The position numbers and the translations under genes are program-made. From contig CM022948.1 of the NCBI GenBank assembly GCA_012931725.1, forward strand, positions 93,392,215-93,456,214: a DNA stretch of 64,000 bases, in the 5' to 3' direction. A model generated the notes under the pieces. That model was given only the letters and a program-made list of their open reading frames with translations, did no database searches and was not told the DNA's origin. This DNA is from Litsea cubeba. Taxonomy: Eukaryota; Streptophyta; Magnoliopsida; Laurales; Lauraceae. Positions 48,641 through 59,622 of this stretch are shown in pieces (within the stretch, counting starts at the first letter, position 1; the number at the start of each line of letters is the position of its first letter).

Positions 48641-49668
48641 CAAGTTACGCTTCTCACCAGCCGGTCTCTGACAGCGTGAGTGGCGATGGATGCGGCTTAG
48701 GAGGATCGGACGGTGCAGATGAAACCACGTCTCCAAAGAAGATTCGATAGCCCCTCCAAATGGGATGGAATCATGGAAGCACGTTTTCTCGCGGTACTTT
48801 TTTTTGCTCGTGAGTCGTGGTTAGGAATCGATGGCCCCTCTCGGGGCTCCGCACAGGGAATTTCTGAGGTTAAAGCTATAATAAATACATGGATGATTAT
48901 GAGCTTGAGCCCCCTTGAAAAATCAAGGGACTAGTCTATAAGGCGGCATCCGTAAAATCCACACACAAATAGGCACACGTATATTTGAGTTTGGATCTCC
49001 TATTTGAAATGATTTTAGAATATACGACATAGAAAGTAAACTCACGCTCTTATATCACTCCGAATCCTATTAGTTTTTATTATTGAAAATTTGTTTTAGG
49101 AAGCATGTCACCTTGGTTAAAAAGAGTTAGAATCTTGAATCCTCTAAGCACTTTGTGAGAGAGAAAAGTGAAATTCTACGGTGGAGCCTATTTATTAGAA
49201 AATTAAATTCATTAGTGTCGTTCGTCAATTCAGATAGGTCATATATTTGATAGATGAATGTATTGGTGCCGGAGAAAATTTTTCTTTTCTTGTAGCACAC
49301 TTTATTCTTTATTTGTGGCTAAATTTTACTCTTATCATGATTATTTCATTATAAAATTGAATATATGATTGATGATGTATAAAACACTTTAATCTTTTTC
49401 GTTTTTCTCATATCTTACCACTTACACTTAAATTGATGGTGTGTATAACACATGATTTGACTTATTTTTCTTTAATTGTCTAATTTAGATATGATCAATT
49501 TGGTCCTAAAAATAATTTTTGGTAGAGTAAAAATCTCCTAATGACTTAAAAAAAAAAGAAAAAGAGAGGCAATACATTGATGTATGAGGAATTACAATCC
49601 TAGGCATAAGTAAACCGAGTGATGGATTTTAAAGTGCTGGAATCACTTTACAAACAAGTGCTGCAATC
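48641..49668. other. Intergenic, probable pyrophosphatase promoter side
   Basis: About 1 kb between the presumed pyrophosphatase leader and the hAT element. The first 250 bp is more GC-rich than its surroundings (48,650-48,900), as expected for a promoter-proximal stretch. No TATA box was convincing and no gene was seen on the plus strand. Confidence 0.35.
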
Positions 49669-50266
49669 TAGGGTTGTAAATGGGTACCCGATTCTCCGAT
49701 TACCCGAAGGTTCCGACCCGTTAGGATCCGGGTCTGGGTCCTTATTTTGGTCCCGATAAGAAAATGGTTCCGGTTCCGGATCCTTTTTTTGGAACCGATA
49801 CCTAAACGGTTCCGGTTCCGGATCCACAGTGGCTCAGACCCGGGACCCGACCCAATATATACTAACATAAGGTAACTTTATTATGTGAGAACAGAACCCT
49901 TTTTACTTTTCTACTTTTCTACATTAAGGTTTTCTACTTTTCTACATCTCATTGCCTGTTTGGATTGAATTTCTGAGTTTTTGGTTAAAAGTGTCTGTTA
50001 TTGATAGACAAAATGTCACATTAGTGTTTGTAGGTACGTGATCCAATTGAAATGTGAAAAAAGCATAATTTTTTTAAAGAAAAATACAGGTATTAGTCTA
50101 GATCCGGAACCGGAACCAGACCCGCCTCACAAACGGTTCCGGTCCGGTTCCGGTTCCCATTATTCTTAACGGTTCCGATTCCGGTTCCGGTTCCCCTTCT
50201 TAGAAAACGGTTCCGGTTCCGGTTCCACCCTGGACCCGGACCGGAACCGACCCGTTTACAACCCTA
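49669..50266. mobile_element. hAT non-autonomous element with exact 8 bp target duplication
   Basis: A 598 bp element. The left end is TAGGGTTGTAAATGGGTACC and the reverse complement of the right end is TAGGGTTGTAAACGGGTCGG. It is flanked by CTGCAATC on both sides (49,661-49,668 and 50,267-50,274), the 8 bp duplication of hAT elements. The interior has dense GGTTCCGGTTCC/GGAACCGGAACC words near both ends that could fold back. No transposase is encoded. Near-identical ends and an intact duplication suggest a comparatively young insertion. Confidence 0.93.
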
Positions 50267-51474
50267 CTGCAATCAGAAGCATTGTGTGTAGGTGGTTAGG
50301 AAGTTACTTCTTTGTATGGCTTGTTTGGAACGCAAGAGCGTTTTGTGCTTTCTACCTTTTCTTTTGGACGCCTCTTCTATTGGGCAGCGCACTTGGCCTG
50401 ACTGGTGCAAACGACAATTAACCTTTTTGACTCGGATCAAATTGGGTTCAAACAAAACCTGGAAAGGAAACAAGAAATGGAGAGAATGGGTTCGGTAATT
50501 TGGGTCCCACCAACACCAATCGAATAAAGTTCAGGTTCGTGATCGAACCAATGACATGCATGCTTAGAGCACCTGTTTGCAGTATATCAACATGACATGA
50601 AAGTTATACCAATATATTTTTATATAGGGACAATTTCAGGATTGTCCAATAGTTGATTAACAACCAATTTCAAAAAATTTGTAACATTGATTTCAGTTAA
50701 ATCCATTACTTCTAAAAGGCCTAACTACGATTACTTATGCTGTGAAATGACTGAAATGCCTTTTTAGGGCACATTTAAGTCTTTCCATGGCCATGTGCTT
50801 CAATTTTCTAAGAAATAGAAAAGCAATTTCAACTCCCATAGAAAATAATTTTCTATAATACTGTAAGGAAATTAGTTGTTTTGTACGATTTTTGTATGAA
50901 AACAGTGACAATGCTGATCTTACACTTCATGGGAATGACTTTTTGAGGACTCGAAAGTAATTCCTTTTTGTTTTTTTTTTCATGAAAAGGTGTTACACCG
51001 TATTATAAAAAAGTATGAAACATGAAAACGTAAAATATTTTTAGCGGTTTTCTCCACAAATATGCCAAAGGCAGAATGCCCGAATCATGTGAAAGGTAAA
51101 AAAAAAAAAAGATGATTATAGTTTTTGCCACGTCAAGAGAACAAGCACTTCATCATTTCATTCAATTAGCTATTCACGACAAATTGATGCATAAATAAAG
51201 TAATGCATAAAAATTCAATAAGCTTAAAATTCCCTTCTTTAATAGGAGATTTTATCATTAATTTGTGGGCACATTACTTTTTTTTTTTAAATTCAGTTAC
51301 CATTAATTACATCTTCAAAATAAATAAATAAACAACTCCTCTCAGAATATGGTTATGATGACTTCATAAAATCTACAAATGAATAGATAAAAATTGACAT
51401 GTCAATATCTGTACTCCTTGTCTTCGATTCCGAATGACATTTAATTGAGACCTAACAGGCCTCAGGAGGCTTTA

Positions 51475-52558
51475 GGGCACGTTTGTCCATGCTAGGGGGA
51501 GGAATCCTCTATTTAGAGGATTCTTTCGTTCTTCTCTACGGTAGTATTCTCATTGAGGATTTCCTATGAAGATGATTTACCTCACTCTAGGTTTGTCAAA
51601 CAAAAGGAAGCTGCGGATTTACACATGAGATCCAACGGTCTCAAATTTTTTTAATTTTCTCACAATCCATGATGAAGCAACCTCTAAAATTTGGTCTCCT
51701 GACCATTTTTGTCCATTTACAGATGATGGACGGTTCGGATTTTCATTATGGATCTTACAAAAATTAAAAAGTAATTTTTCAAATTATAGACTTTTTTTTT
51801 TACAAATATCTTGAGATATATGATGAATCAACGGCTGAAAATTTGTCCACTAGCCGTTTTGAGCATTCTCAACATGATGGATGGTTCAGATCTTAAATTT
51901 GAGACCGATCCAGTAGGTTTCCAAAGCAAGAACCGGACACCGCATCATCCCATGTAGAGCATTGTTCATCGGCAGACGCCTAGAATACTAGTCATGTGCA
52001 GAAACGTCCTTGCAGTGTGGATGATCAACGGTCAAGAGGTTTTTACTTGTTTTTTAACAATCCATGATGAATTATGCTACCAAATTTGAACTATTTACTG
52101 TTTTAGGCATTCAAAAGAGCTGGACGGTTTGGATTTTGGAAACAGGACCTACAAATCCATAAATCATGATCAAATGTCTTGAATTTTATTTTGTAAACAT
52201 CTCAAAATATATGAGGAATCAACAACTGAAATTTGACGTTGTAGCGTTTTGAACCTTCTTAACATGATGGACGGATTAGATCTTAATTGTGGGACCCATA
52301 AGATAGGTTTCCGCAGCAAAAAAAAATAATATCCAAGTTACCGTAAAAAACACTGTTCATCTGCAAATCCATGTGCACGCGGATTTGGAGAGTACGATGG
52401 GGGGAGGTCCGACTGACGTTATTCTCTCTTCCACTGATTTTGTGCTTATTTTAAGAAATCCTTTCATACGATAGGATTTGTTTCCAAACATGAATTTTCC
52501 GCACATATACGGAAAAATGGCGAGGATTCTTTGGAGTGGACCATTGCCAAACATGCCC
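51475..52558. mobile_element. PIF/Harbinger-like non-autonomous element, TTA duplication
   Basis: A 1,084 bp element starting GGGCACGTTTGTCCATG; the reverse complement of the right end reads GGGCATGTTTGGCAATGG. It is flanked by TTA on both sides (51,472-51,474 and 52,559-52,561), matching the 3 bp TWA duplication of the superfamily. The interior contains two diverged copies of a ~150 bp segment (about 51,805-51,955 and 52,192-52,345, sharing GATATATGA/GAATCAAC, CTGAAA and CAACATGATGGA words). No transposase frame. Confidence 0.85.
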
Positions 52559-52729
52559 TTAAAGATAACTCATAACAAGCATTCAGCATTGGGTTGTCAC
52601 AATGGGGTCATAGATCTTCATTTGACTGAAGTCTAAATCTAGAACTCGGGCCCTCGGGACAATACCTATGGAATGTTCATTGTAGATTGGACTTGGTTGG
52701 CCAATTGTTCAATTGAGGATTGATGGGCT

Positions 52730-53045
52730 ACCAGCCAATTGGGCCTTCAGAGGTCCCATCATTAAGTGGGCTTAACAGCCATTTTGAATGACCCACCATC
52801 AATTAGGCCTTAACATCCAATTGATGTCTTGATGGGCCCCATCATTAGGTAAGCTTGAGTGGCCCCACTATTAATTGGTCCTTAGCACACAATTGATGTC
52901 TTGACGGGCCCACCACTAAGGAAGCATATGTGGGTCCAGACCCATTTGAATTTTTATGAACTTAGAAATGGCCTCACCAATAATCTGACCTTAGCATCCA
53001 ATCGGTGCCTCGACGGGCCCCCCTTTCTAAGTAAGTTGGCTCACC
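52730..53045. repeat. Degenerate tandem repeat field A
   Basis: Four or five diverged units carry CCAATTGATGTCTTGATGGG followed by CCC(A/C)(C/T)CA and (A)TTAGGTAAGC. Clear copies begin near 52,735, 52,811, 52,880 and 52,998, so spacing is 70-120 bp. Each unit also includes a GGCCTTAGCA-like word. No open frame follows the period, so it looks non-coding. Confidence 0.65.
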
Positions 53046-53379
53046 TACTTTGACTTTGGTGGGCTGACATCCAGTTGGGCCATAATGGTCTTCTTCACCT
53101 TTGAATTTGAATTAAAATTTAGTAGGTCGTTCAAATCACCTTGAATCAATGCAAATATGGAACTTCTCTAATCCTCCCAAAAACCACCACTTTTGTTGAG
53201 GCTTTAAATTCCATGCTCCTATCATTTGAGAGCATTTGGATTGAGTTGGTCTATTCTGTTGAGTAAAATAAACCATACAAGATATGTTGATATTAATTCC
53301 GAAATTATATTTTTTATTTTTAATATATATTCGTAGCCTTTTAGATCAGAGGACCCATCTTATAGCCCATTTTCAGGTT

Positions 53380-53900
53380 TTATTTGGACCATTTTACAGT
53401 CATGCTTAGGCCTATTTCCTAACATGGTTTGGAGTTTCGACCCATTTGCAGCCCATATATGGACTATCTGGCAATCATGTCTAGGCCTATTTATTGATAT
53501 TGTAATTGGGTCTATTCACAGCCCATATATTTATTACTTTGCAGTCAAGTTTCGGCCCATTTGCTGAAAATGTTTCCTGAAATGGATTCAGACATTGGTT
53601 GGACACAATTTACAGCCCATATATGGACTATTTTGCAGTCATGTACATGTCCAGTTAATGAGATTGTTTAGATCCATTTGAAGCCCACATATATACTGGT
53701 TGACAGTCATGTTTAGGCCCATTTTCTGATATGGTTTGGGTCCAGTCACCACCCTTATTTGGGCTGGTTATACCCATTTACAGCCCATATATAATCTGGT
53801 TGACAGTCATGTTTAGGCCCATTTCCTGATATGGTTTGCGCCCATTTAACGCCCTTCTTTGGACTGTTTTAAAATCAAATTTGGGTCCATTTATAGCCTT
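53380..53900. repeat. Degenerate tandem repeat field B (GCCCATATAT units)
   Basis: Units contain CAGCCCATATATGGACT, then CAGTCATGTTTAGGCCCATT and TGATATGGTTTGG. GCCCATATAT-type words start at 53,451, 53,521, 53,615, 53,683 and 53,782, i.e. every 68-99 bp. Further, weaker GGCCCATTT/TTTGGGCT words continue to about 54,300. The motif is strongly biased to GGCCCA, which in plant promoters is a TCP-type site, but here it may simply be repeat composition. Confidence 0.7.
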
Positions 53901-54602
53901 AGTTTGCGTTATCATCTAGTCTCATTGGCAGCCATCTTTGGGCTATTTAGAAGCTTATTCACAGTCAGTCATTGGGTGGTTTTCTAGGCTTATTGCCAGC
54001 CTTCATTGGGCTGCTTGTGAGGCCCATCTACAACTTCCATTTGGGTTGGTCCTGGTATAACAGTCTCTTTTGGCCCATTTATAGTCGTCATTTTGGGCTA
54101 AGTTCTAGGCTCATTTACAGTCCACATATAGGTTGAATTACAAGCTTATTTTGAGATGTTAGCTGGACTGCTTTAAACACATTTGAAGCCCTCCTATTGA
54201 CTGAATTACACTCAAATTCGGGCCCATTTGTGGCCATCATTTGGGCTGTCATCTAGGCTCATTAATAACCATCATTAGACTGATTTAGGCCCACTTACAT
54301 TCAATGTTCATGCTGTTTGATTATGGAGTTTCCTAGTTGTTTAGTTGTGGAGTTTCTCGTTGGTTATTGGGTTTCATGACTGTTTGGTTGGGGTAGATAG
54401 AACATAATTGGGCCCGGGTGCAATTAAGTCAAAATTAAACCCGACTAACTGCACCATGACCCTCCCACTGAACCTAAACCCAACGCCTAAATTAAAATCT
54501 TGGATCTTCTAACTTACGCATTGTTTTGGATTGACATTTCAACCCAATAGGTCAAATTCAGGTTTGAAACACCACATGGGAACAACCGGAGGCAAATAAA
54601 AC

Positions 54603-54775
54603 CCCCAAAAGAGAAATGATAGTTGAATAACTATACATGTTACCAAAAATAAAGGGGATTGATATTGGCACTCCCCCCTCCTCTTTCTAGGGGGCATTTA
54701 GGAGTGCCAATATCAATGGCCAAAATAAAAATCCCAAAAGAGAAAAGACAGTTGAATAATTTACGCGGTAAAGGC
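54603..54775. repeat. Perfect 17 bp hairpin between two copies of a direct repeat
   Basis: ATTGATATTGGCACTCC at 54,658-54,674 is exactly complementary to 54,701-54,717, with a 26-base loop that itself can pair CCCCCT with AGGGGG. On each side is a copy of CCCAAAAGAGAAA(T/A)GA followed by AGTTGAATAA (about 54,603 and 54,733). The stem word TATTGGCACT also ends the arms of the MULE-like elements at 19.5 and 35.5 kb, so this may be a deletion derivative of that family. Confidence 0.75.
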
Positions 54776-55226
54776 AATTCCACTTTTGTCATATGGGACC
54801 AGTGCACAAATTTCAGCAACATTTAGAAAATACTGTGATAATATCTCCATATATATCTAAAATAAGAATTTCGAAAAATATCATGAGTATTGTGAAAAAT
54901 TTATGTAAAATGGAAAACCTAAAAAGTATTTTAAAAATCATAATTTATTTATCTATTATTTAGTTATTTAAAAATAATTTTATTTTCATGAAATCTTTTT
55001 GATGAAGTCCTATAAAAAAAAAAACCCAAATTTGGAAATGACCCCTACATTTTCTCAGTAATTTTCCGAGAACAATGTCTCTGATAATGAACCAGAACTG
55101 AATACTTGTATGAAAGAAGAAAAACCTGAAGTAATAAGAAGATACAGCACAGTCTTTCTTTCCCTTGCAACTCATCAATTCATCTCTCTACAACTGCATA
55201 ACAAATTAATCTCTGTGCAACTATAA

Positions 55227-55628
55227 TTAGAGTCCTGTATCTGGTGAAGGAGCAGGTGCTGGTACTGCTGGTGCTTCTGCTACTGGCGATTGTGGCCGCA
55301 ATACTCTTCTCGAATACCTTTTCTCTATATAACTCATCATTCCCTTCACCTTAATATCAATTCTTCTCTCATCTGCACATAAACCATACCAGATCGAGAA
55401 ACTTTCAAATTCATTGTCTCAATCCCAACTAAAACATAAAAGAGAAAGACACACCCAAACAACACAACACAAAGAAGAAGATGATGATGATGAAGAAGAA
55501 GTTGGTTTAGCTATACCTATGGTACCCAAACTGGGTTTTGCAGTTGCAGACCAAAGAACAAGTGTGGGAGTTATGATGGCGAGTAGAGCCCAAAAGAAGA
55601 AGATCAAAACAAAAACTCTCCCATTCAT
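55227..55628 (-). CDS. Small predicted secreted/membrane protein, 2 exons, 85 aa
   Basis: Exon 1 is 55628-55517 and exon 2 is 55372-55227 (GT-AG, phase 1). I do not recognise a named family. Residues 1-30 (MNGRVFVLIFFFWALLAIIT then PTLVLWSATA) form a strongly hydrophobic signal peptide or anchor ending in a small-residue SATA-K cleavage-like site. The middle is basic (DERRIDIKVKG, EKRYSRRVLR), and the tail is Pro/Ala-rich: APAVPAPAPSPDTGL, stop. The Ala-Pro/Ser-Pro dipeptides are the context for hydroxyproline and arabinogalactan addition, so a short cell-wall-associated or signalling peptide precursor is possible. An alternative in-phase donor at 55,526/55,525 would remove three residues (GTI). 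Length, organisation and the open second exon argue for a real gene, but expression evidence would settle it. Confidence 0.65.
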
Positions 55629-55715
55629 TTCTCTATGAAATATGGGTGTTTTGGAGCCTCTTCAAGGACTGTTTGGGAGAAGAAAGAAGATAGCTGGCAA
55701 TGATAAGAAGCCAAC

Positions 55716-55725
55716 CATATTTAAG
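55716..55725 (-). promoter_or_regulatory. TATA-like element of the small secreted protein gene
   Basis: CTTAAATATGG on the minus strand, about 90 nt upstream of the start codon at 55,628. The distance is suitable for a short leader. An imperfect TATA match. Confidence 0.35.
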
Positions 55726-56544
55726 AAAAGGGGTGTGTTACTGTCAACCTTGGTGCACTTGTAGTAAAGCACCTCCATTTGGAGGTGCCTAGTTGGGAGC
55801 ATCCAGTTTATGGAATTAGTGGATACATTTTGGATATGGGTGGGCCAAATGTCACTCAACTATATAATCTTTATTACCCCACTTTTTAGGCCTGAATTAA
55901 TTTTATTGATGCATTTATCTTTGCGATTGATATGTTATTTTTGTGATTTTTTTTTTGTAAAAGTAATTTTTATGATTGATTCTAATATGTTACTGGTCCG
56001 ATCAATTTCAAATTAGAAATAATGTCAATTCAAGTAAGTAGATTAGTGTGATCAGTTTTGATTTCTCAAAGATAGGCACTATGAAATAAATTAAAGAGGG
56101 ACAAAGACGAGCTTGAATAAAAGTGGGTTTACATTAAAAAAATCTCATTAAGAATAAAAAGATGATGATGATGATGGAGGAGGTGATGAATAATTTGTGA
56201 GAACTATAATGGATTTTTTGTATTTCTTTTACCGTACTTTAAAGCAGGGATGGTCGGATCAGGATTGTCACCTGGGGGGCCCTAAATAGATGAACAATGG
56301 TTCTTAAACAAATCTGCTTGCTTTTGTAATCATACCCAAATCAATGACTGAGCCATCTACATGGACAGTCCTGATTTGCTGTTGGCCTTCAATCGATCGG
56401 TGCAATTAAAAATTCCATGTTACCATCAAAAGTATATCAAATCAAATCAAAGCAATAGCATTAATTATTTTTACTGTACTAATCAGTTGTTGGAAGGTTG
56501 TTCTAGGACTAGGATAGTTATGACTTCTAAGAAATTTGTCTACT

Positions 56545-56910
56545 ATTCATCACCAAACGCGAAAAGCAATTCTGGAATATCTAATTGGGTTAGGAGTTAG
56601 GACAACCACAACCCACGCGTACTGAATGTTCTTATCATATGGAGTATTTGACTTCTTCAAAACTTATGGAAAAGATGATTTGTGCTTAATACTGTTATAT
56701 AACATTTTTTTTTTCATTTTCTATTTAACATAAGGGAAGATCGTTTCTATATATTTCTATAAGATTTTGTGCATTTGGTGGGCAATGAGTATGATTGTTT
56801 AAAAATTTCATACATGTGCACACGAGCATGAATGACTTTAATATGAGTATTATTCTGTGGTTCTAGCAGAGTCGACAAGATTTGGTGGGTGGTCGCCCTT
56901 CTCATTCAGG
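56545..56910. repeat. Diverged segmental duplication, copy 1
   Basis: Shares ordered blocks with about 58,035-58,400: GGACAACCACA, GGAATGTT-like, GACTT(C/T)TTC, CAACTTATG/AAACTTATGG, AAGATGATTT, GTGCATTTGGTGGGCAA, CATGTGCACA, AATGACTTTAA and GA(G/C)TTGACAAGATTTG. The copies lie about 1.49 kb apart in the same orientation with an hAT element between them. No coding frame is shared. Confidence 0.75.
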
Positions 56911-57178
56911 TTGCAACCATGTTTTTAAATAGTTACTCTCTCTCATTCTCTTTTCCTGAATCTAATATGGTTTGCAACATAAATTAAACCTATTCATCTA
57001 GACTTATGCATTTAAGCAATAGATAATTCAATATACTTAAAAGCGTACATTTGCGCCATGAACTTGATCAAGAGCAAGTCAAATATGATCTTTAGATTGT
57101 CCCACCTTGCGATCAACGACTTTGACTAAATAGCGTTTTCTCCGATCTCCCGGCACTCACTCCAATATGAGTGAGAGT

Positions 57179-57857
57179 TAGGGGTGTAACCTTGGCATGA
57201 CGGCTTTGAGAATGGCCTAGCCGTGCCTTGCTCAAGTCAGCTGGGGTTCAGCCCAGCATGGCCCACAACAGGGCTTAGGTTGTGTCGTGCTGGCCCATGC
57301 CTGGCACTAGCCAACCTACATGCCTCTTCTAAATCATTTTAACTTTTTTTAATATAAATTGATGGGGATTTTTATAAACTTCTAGGGTTCGCAACTTGAA
57401 ATAAAGCTTTGACTTTGGGGCAAGCCTACATGCCTCTTCTAGATCTTTTTTAATTTTTTTATATAAATTACAAGGGATTTTTATAGACTTCTAGGGTTTG
57501 CAACTTGAAATAAAGTAGATATTATTAAAATAAATGCACAAATATTGATGCTAATTTATAAATAAAAAGCAAAAGTTTAATTATTTTAAGTTTTTTATTT
57601 TATTTATATAAAAAAAGCTTTTTTATATAAATGTTGCCCCGGGCCGACACCCTAGCCCAGCACGGCACGACCAAGGCCCAAGTCCTGTTGCGCTATGCCG
57701 AGGCTGAGGGCTCCTTGGCCCAATACGACCCATCCTTTTGGTTGTGTCGTCCTAGGCCGGCCTGATCAACGCGGTCAATGGGCCATGCCGGCCCACAACC
57801 CGTTTTTTTTTTTTTTTTCTCTTGTGCGGGGCAGTGGAGGCCCAACTGACACCCCTA
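57179..57857. mobile_element. hAT non-autonomous element with exact 8 bp target duplication
   Basis: A 679 bp element with left end TAGGGGTGTAACC and right end GACACCCCTA, flanked by GTGAGAGT on both sides (57,171-57,178 and 57,858-57,865). The interior has GGCCCA/TGGGCC-rich ends and an internal duplication of about 107 bp around CATGCCTCTTCTA(A/G)ATC, then TTCTAGGGTT(C/T)GCAACTTG. No transposase. Confidence 0.92.
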
Positions 57858-58034
57858 GTGAGAGTTAATGTAATGGTACTATGTAATATTACTTAAGTCA
57901 AAGAGAGAGTACGAGAGTCGAGAAAACCACTTTTATAGATAACCTTAGAGGAAATAAATCTTATTAGAAGTCACTCTCCTTAAATCATTTACATACTGCA
58001 AACAAACAGCCCCTTTAATTCTCTATTATTTCTT

Positions 58035-58400
58035 CACCAATTGCAAGAAGCAAATCCGAAATATCCAAATGCATAAAAAAAGTTAAGTGCCTTTGTGTTT
58101 GGACAACCACAGCCAGCGCGTGGAATGTTGGTATATGAAAGATAATTGACTTTTTCACCAACTTATGAAAGATGATTTATGAATTATAACAATTTGCATC
58201 TTTTTATATTTAGAATACAAGAAGTTCGTTTCCATTTTTATAAGAAATTGTGCATTTGGTGGGCAAGGAACGTAGGTGGCTATAACGTTCCTCCATGTGC
58301 ACATCATCATTCATTAATGACTTTAAATATTTTGAATCTGCTGTAGTGCTGTTTAGGAGAGTTGACAAGATTTGATGGTTGATCTTGCAAATATCTAATA
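58035..58400. repeat. Diverged segmental duplication, copy 2
   Basis: Partner of 56,545-56,910, sharing GTGCATTTGGTGGGCAA, GACAAGATTTG and the other blocks listed there. The divergence is much greater than that of the young hAT insertion between them, so the duplication is older. Confidence 0.75.
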
Positions 58401-58989
58401 CACCAATAATACCCAACAGTGCTTTTACCAGTTTTTCTTCTACCCTTGAACTTGGTATCTATCATTGGCATTCATTGCAAATGGGGCAGGAACTAATTTT
58501 CTGGCAGGCATGAAAGTCACACTTGAGCCAACCTGATGACCAAACACCACGGCCAAATAGACTAGCAGGTTGAGCCAAGCTGGGGCAGTACTAATTTCAT
58601 GCTTTATATGTTCAAATTGTTTGGCTATCGAGCAAAAGTGGGCCCAGATTTACCCAAAACATGGGCCATTGACTGACTAATTCTGGCCTGAGCATGGACT
58701 CGGCTTGTCCAGCACAATTACGATCCTCGAATCCCAAATGCATGTGAGATCTTTGTATTCATATGTTGGCCTTGCTGGATGGGTCACACCTTCAAATCCT
58801 AGCCACTTATTGAAAGATTAAGAAAATATTAAAAAAAGATCTACCAGTGAACGGTTAACAGTAGCTCCAACTGATGGTCAGTATTCGATTGCACAAGTAT
58901 CTTCAACTGGTAGGTTAGGATCTTTCAGCTGTGCCCAGAGAAAATGCTTTGTCACATGCCCATTCATCCATCTTGGTAAGAATACGGCT

Positions 58990-59050
58990 TCTGTATCCGA
59001 GTGGTAAGGAGTCTGAGTTCTTATCTGGCTGTCTGGGATTCAAACCCTAT
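58990..59050 (+). mobile_element. tRNA-like SINE head fragment (possible)
   Basis: An A-box-like TATCCGAGTGGT (58,994-59,005) and a B-box-like GGATTCAAACC (59,036-59,046) lie at tRNA-like spacing. The sequence does not fold as a complete tRNA: no acceptor stem pairing is evident. Most likely a SINE head of a family different from the 8.7 kb copy. No tail or target duplication was identified. Confidence 0.4.
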
Positions 59051-59076
59051 GTATGCCATATCTTTTTGCTTGTGCG

Positions 59077-59622
59077 TAGTGTAGGTGGCAAAATACGACC
59101 CGACCCGAACTGCCAACCCGACCCGACCCGCGTATTACCCGCTTAACCCGACCCGTTTAATAGGCGAGTCGGTCATGGGTCAAGTATTCATGACCCGCTT
59201 GACCCGCATAACCTGCTTATTTAAGCTAAAATTGGATTAAAACAAATACTAAAAAAGAATAAATGGACCTTAACTAATTCAACCCCACGCTTTTTATTAA
59301 TGGAAAACAAGGTAATACGCATCAAATGATTGTTGAAATGAGATTAGACCAAATTTGAGCTTCAAAGTCAGTTTTGGTCAAGTAGGGAACCATAGTTGAG
59401 TCGATTTATTTACTAGATGGATGTAGGTTATGCGGGTCGACCTGACCCGTATAACCCGCAATGGTTATGCGGGTCGGGTCGGGTCGGGTTGACCCGTGGT
59501 GGGTGCGGGTTAGGGGTTTCCGACCCGTTTATTAAACGGATCGGAGCGTGTTAGACTTATATAACCCGTTTAATAAACGGGTCAGACCCATTTAGCACAA
59601 CCCGACCCGATTGCCACCGCTA
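59077..59622. mobile_element. hAT-like MITE rich in GACCCG/CGGGTC
   Basis: The left end TAGTGTAGGTGGCAAAA and the reverse-complemented right end TAGCGGTGGCAATCGGG are inverted, allowing a small indel. Both subterminal zones are packed with CCCGACCCG or CGGGTCGGG words that could form a long hairpin. The flanks (CTTGTGCG and GACTGTGT) are only partly alike, so the target duplication is not confirmed. Confidence 0.7.

Noticed and set aside
48713..48934. Plus-strand 73-codon frame near the pyrophosphatase promoter as a divergent gene
   Set aside because: No homology recognised and no leader or TATA context; the GC-rich stretch is better explained as promoter-proximal DNA.
55414..55638. Plus-strand 74-codon frame with an acidic run
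   Set aside because: Antisense to the small secreted-protein gene; its acidic run is the complement of the GAA/GAT simple repeat in that gene's intron. The minus strand has the signal peptide, matching splice sites and a good second exon.
58990..59050. Possible intact tRNA gene
   Set aside because: A- and B-box-like words are present but there is no acceptor or anticodon stem; kept only as a possible SINE head.
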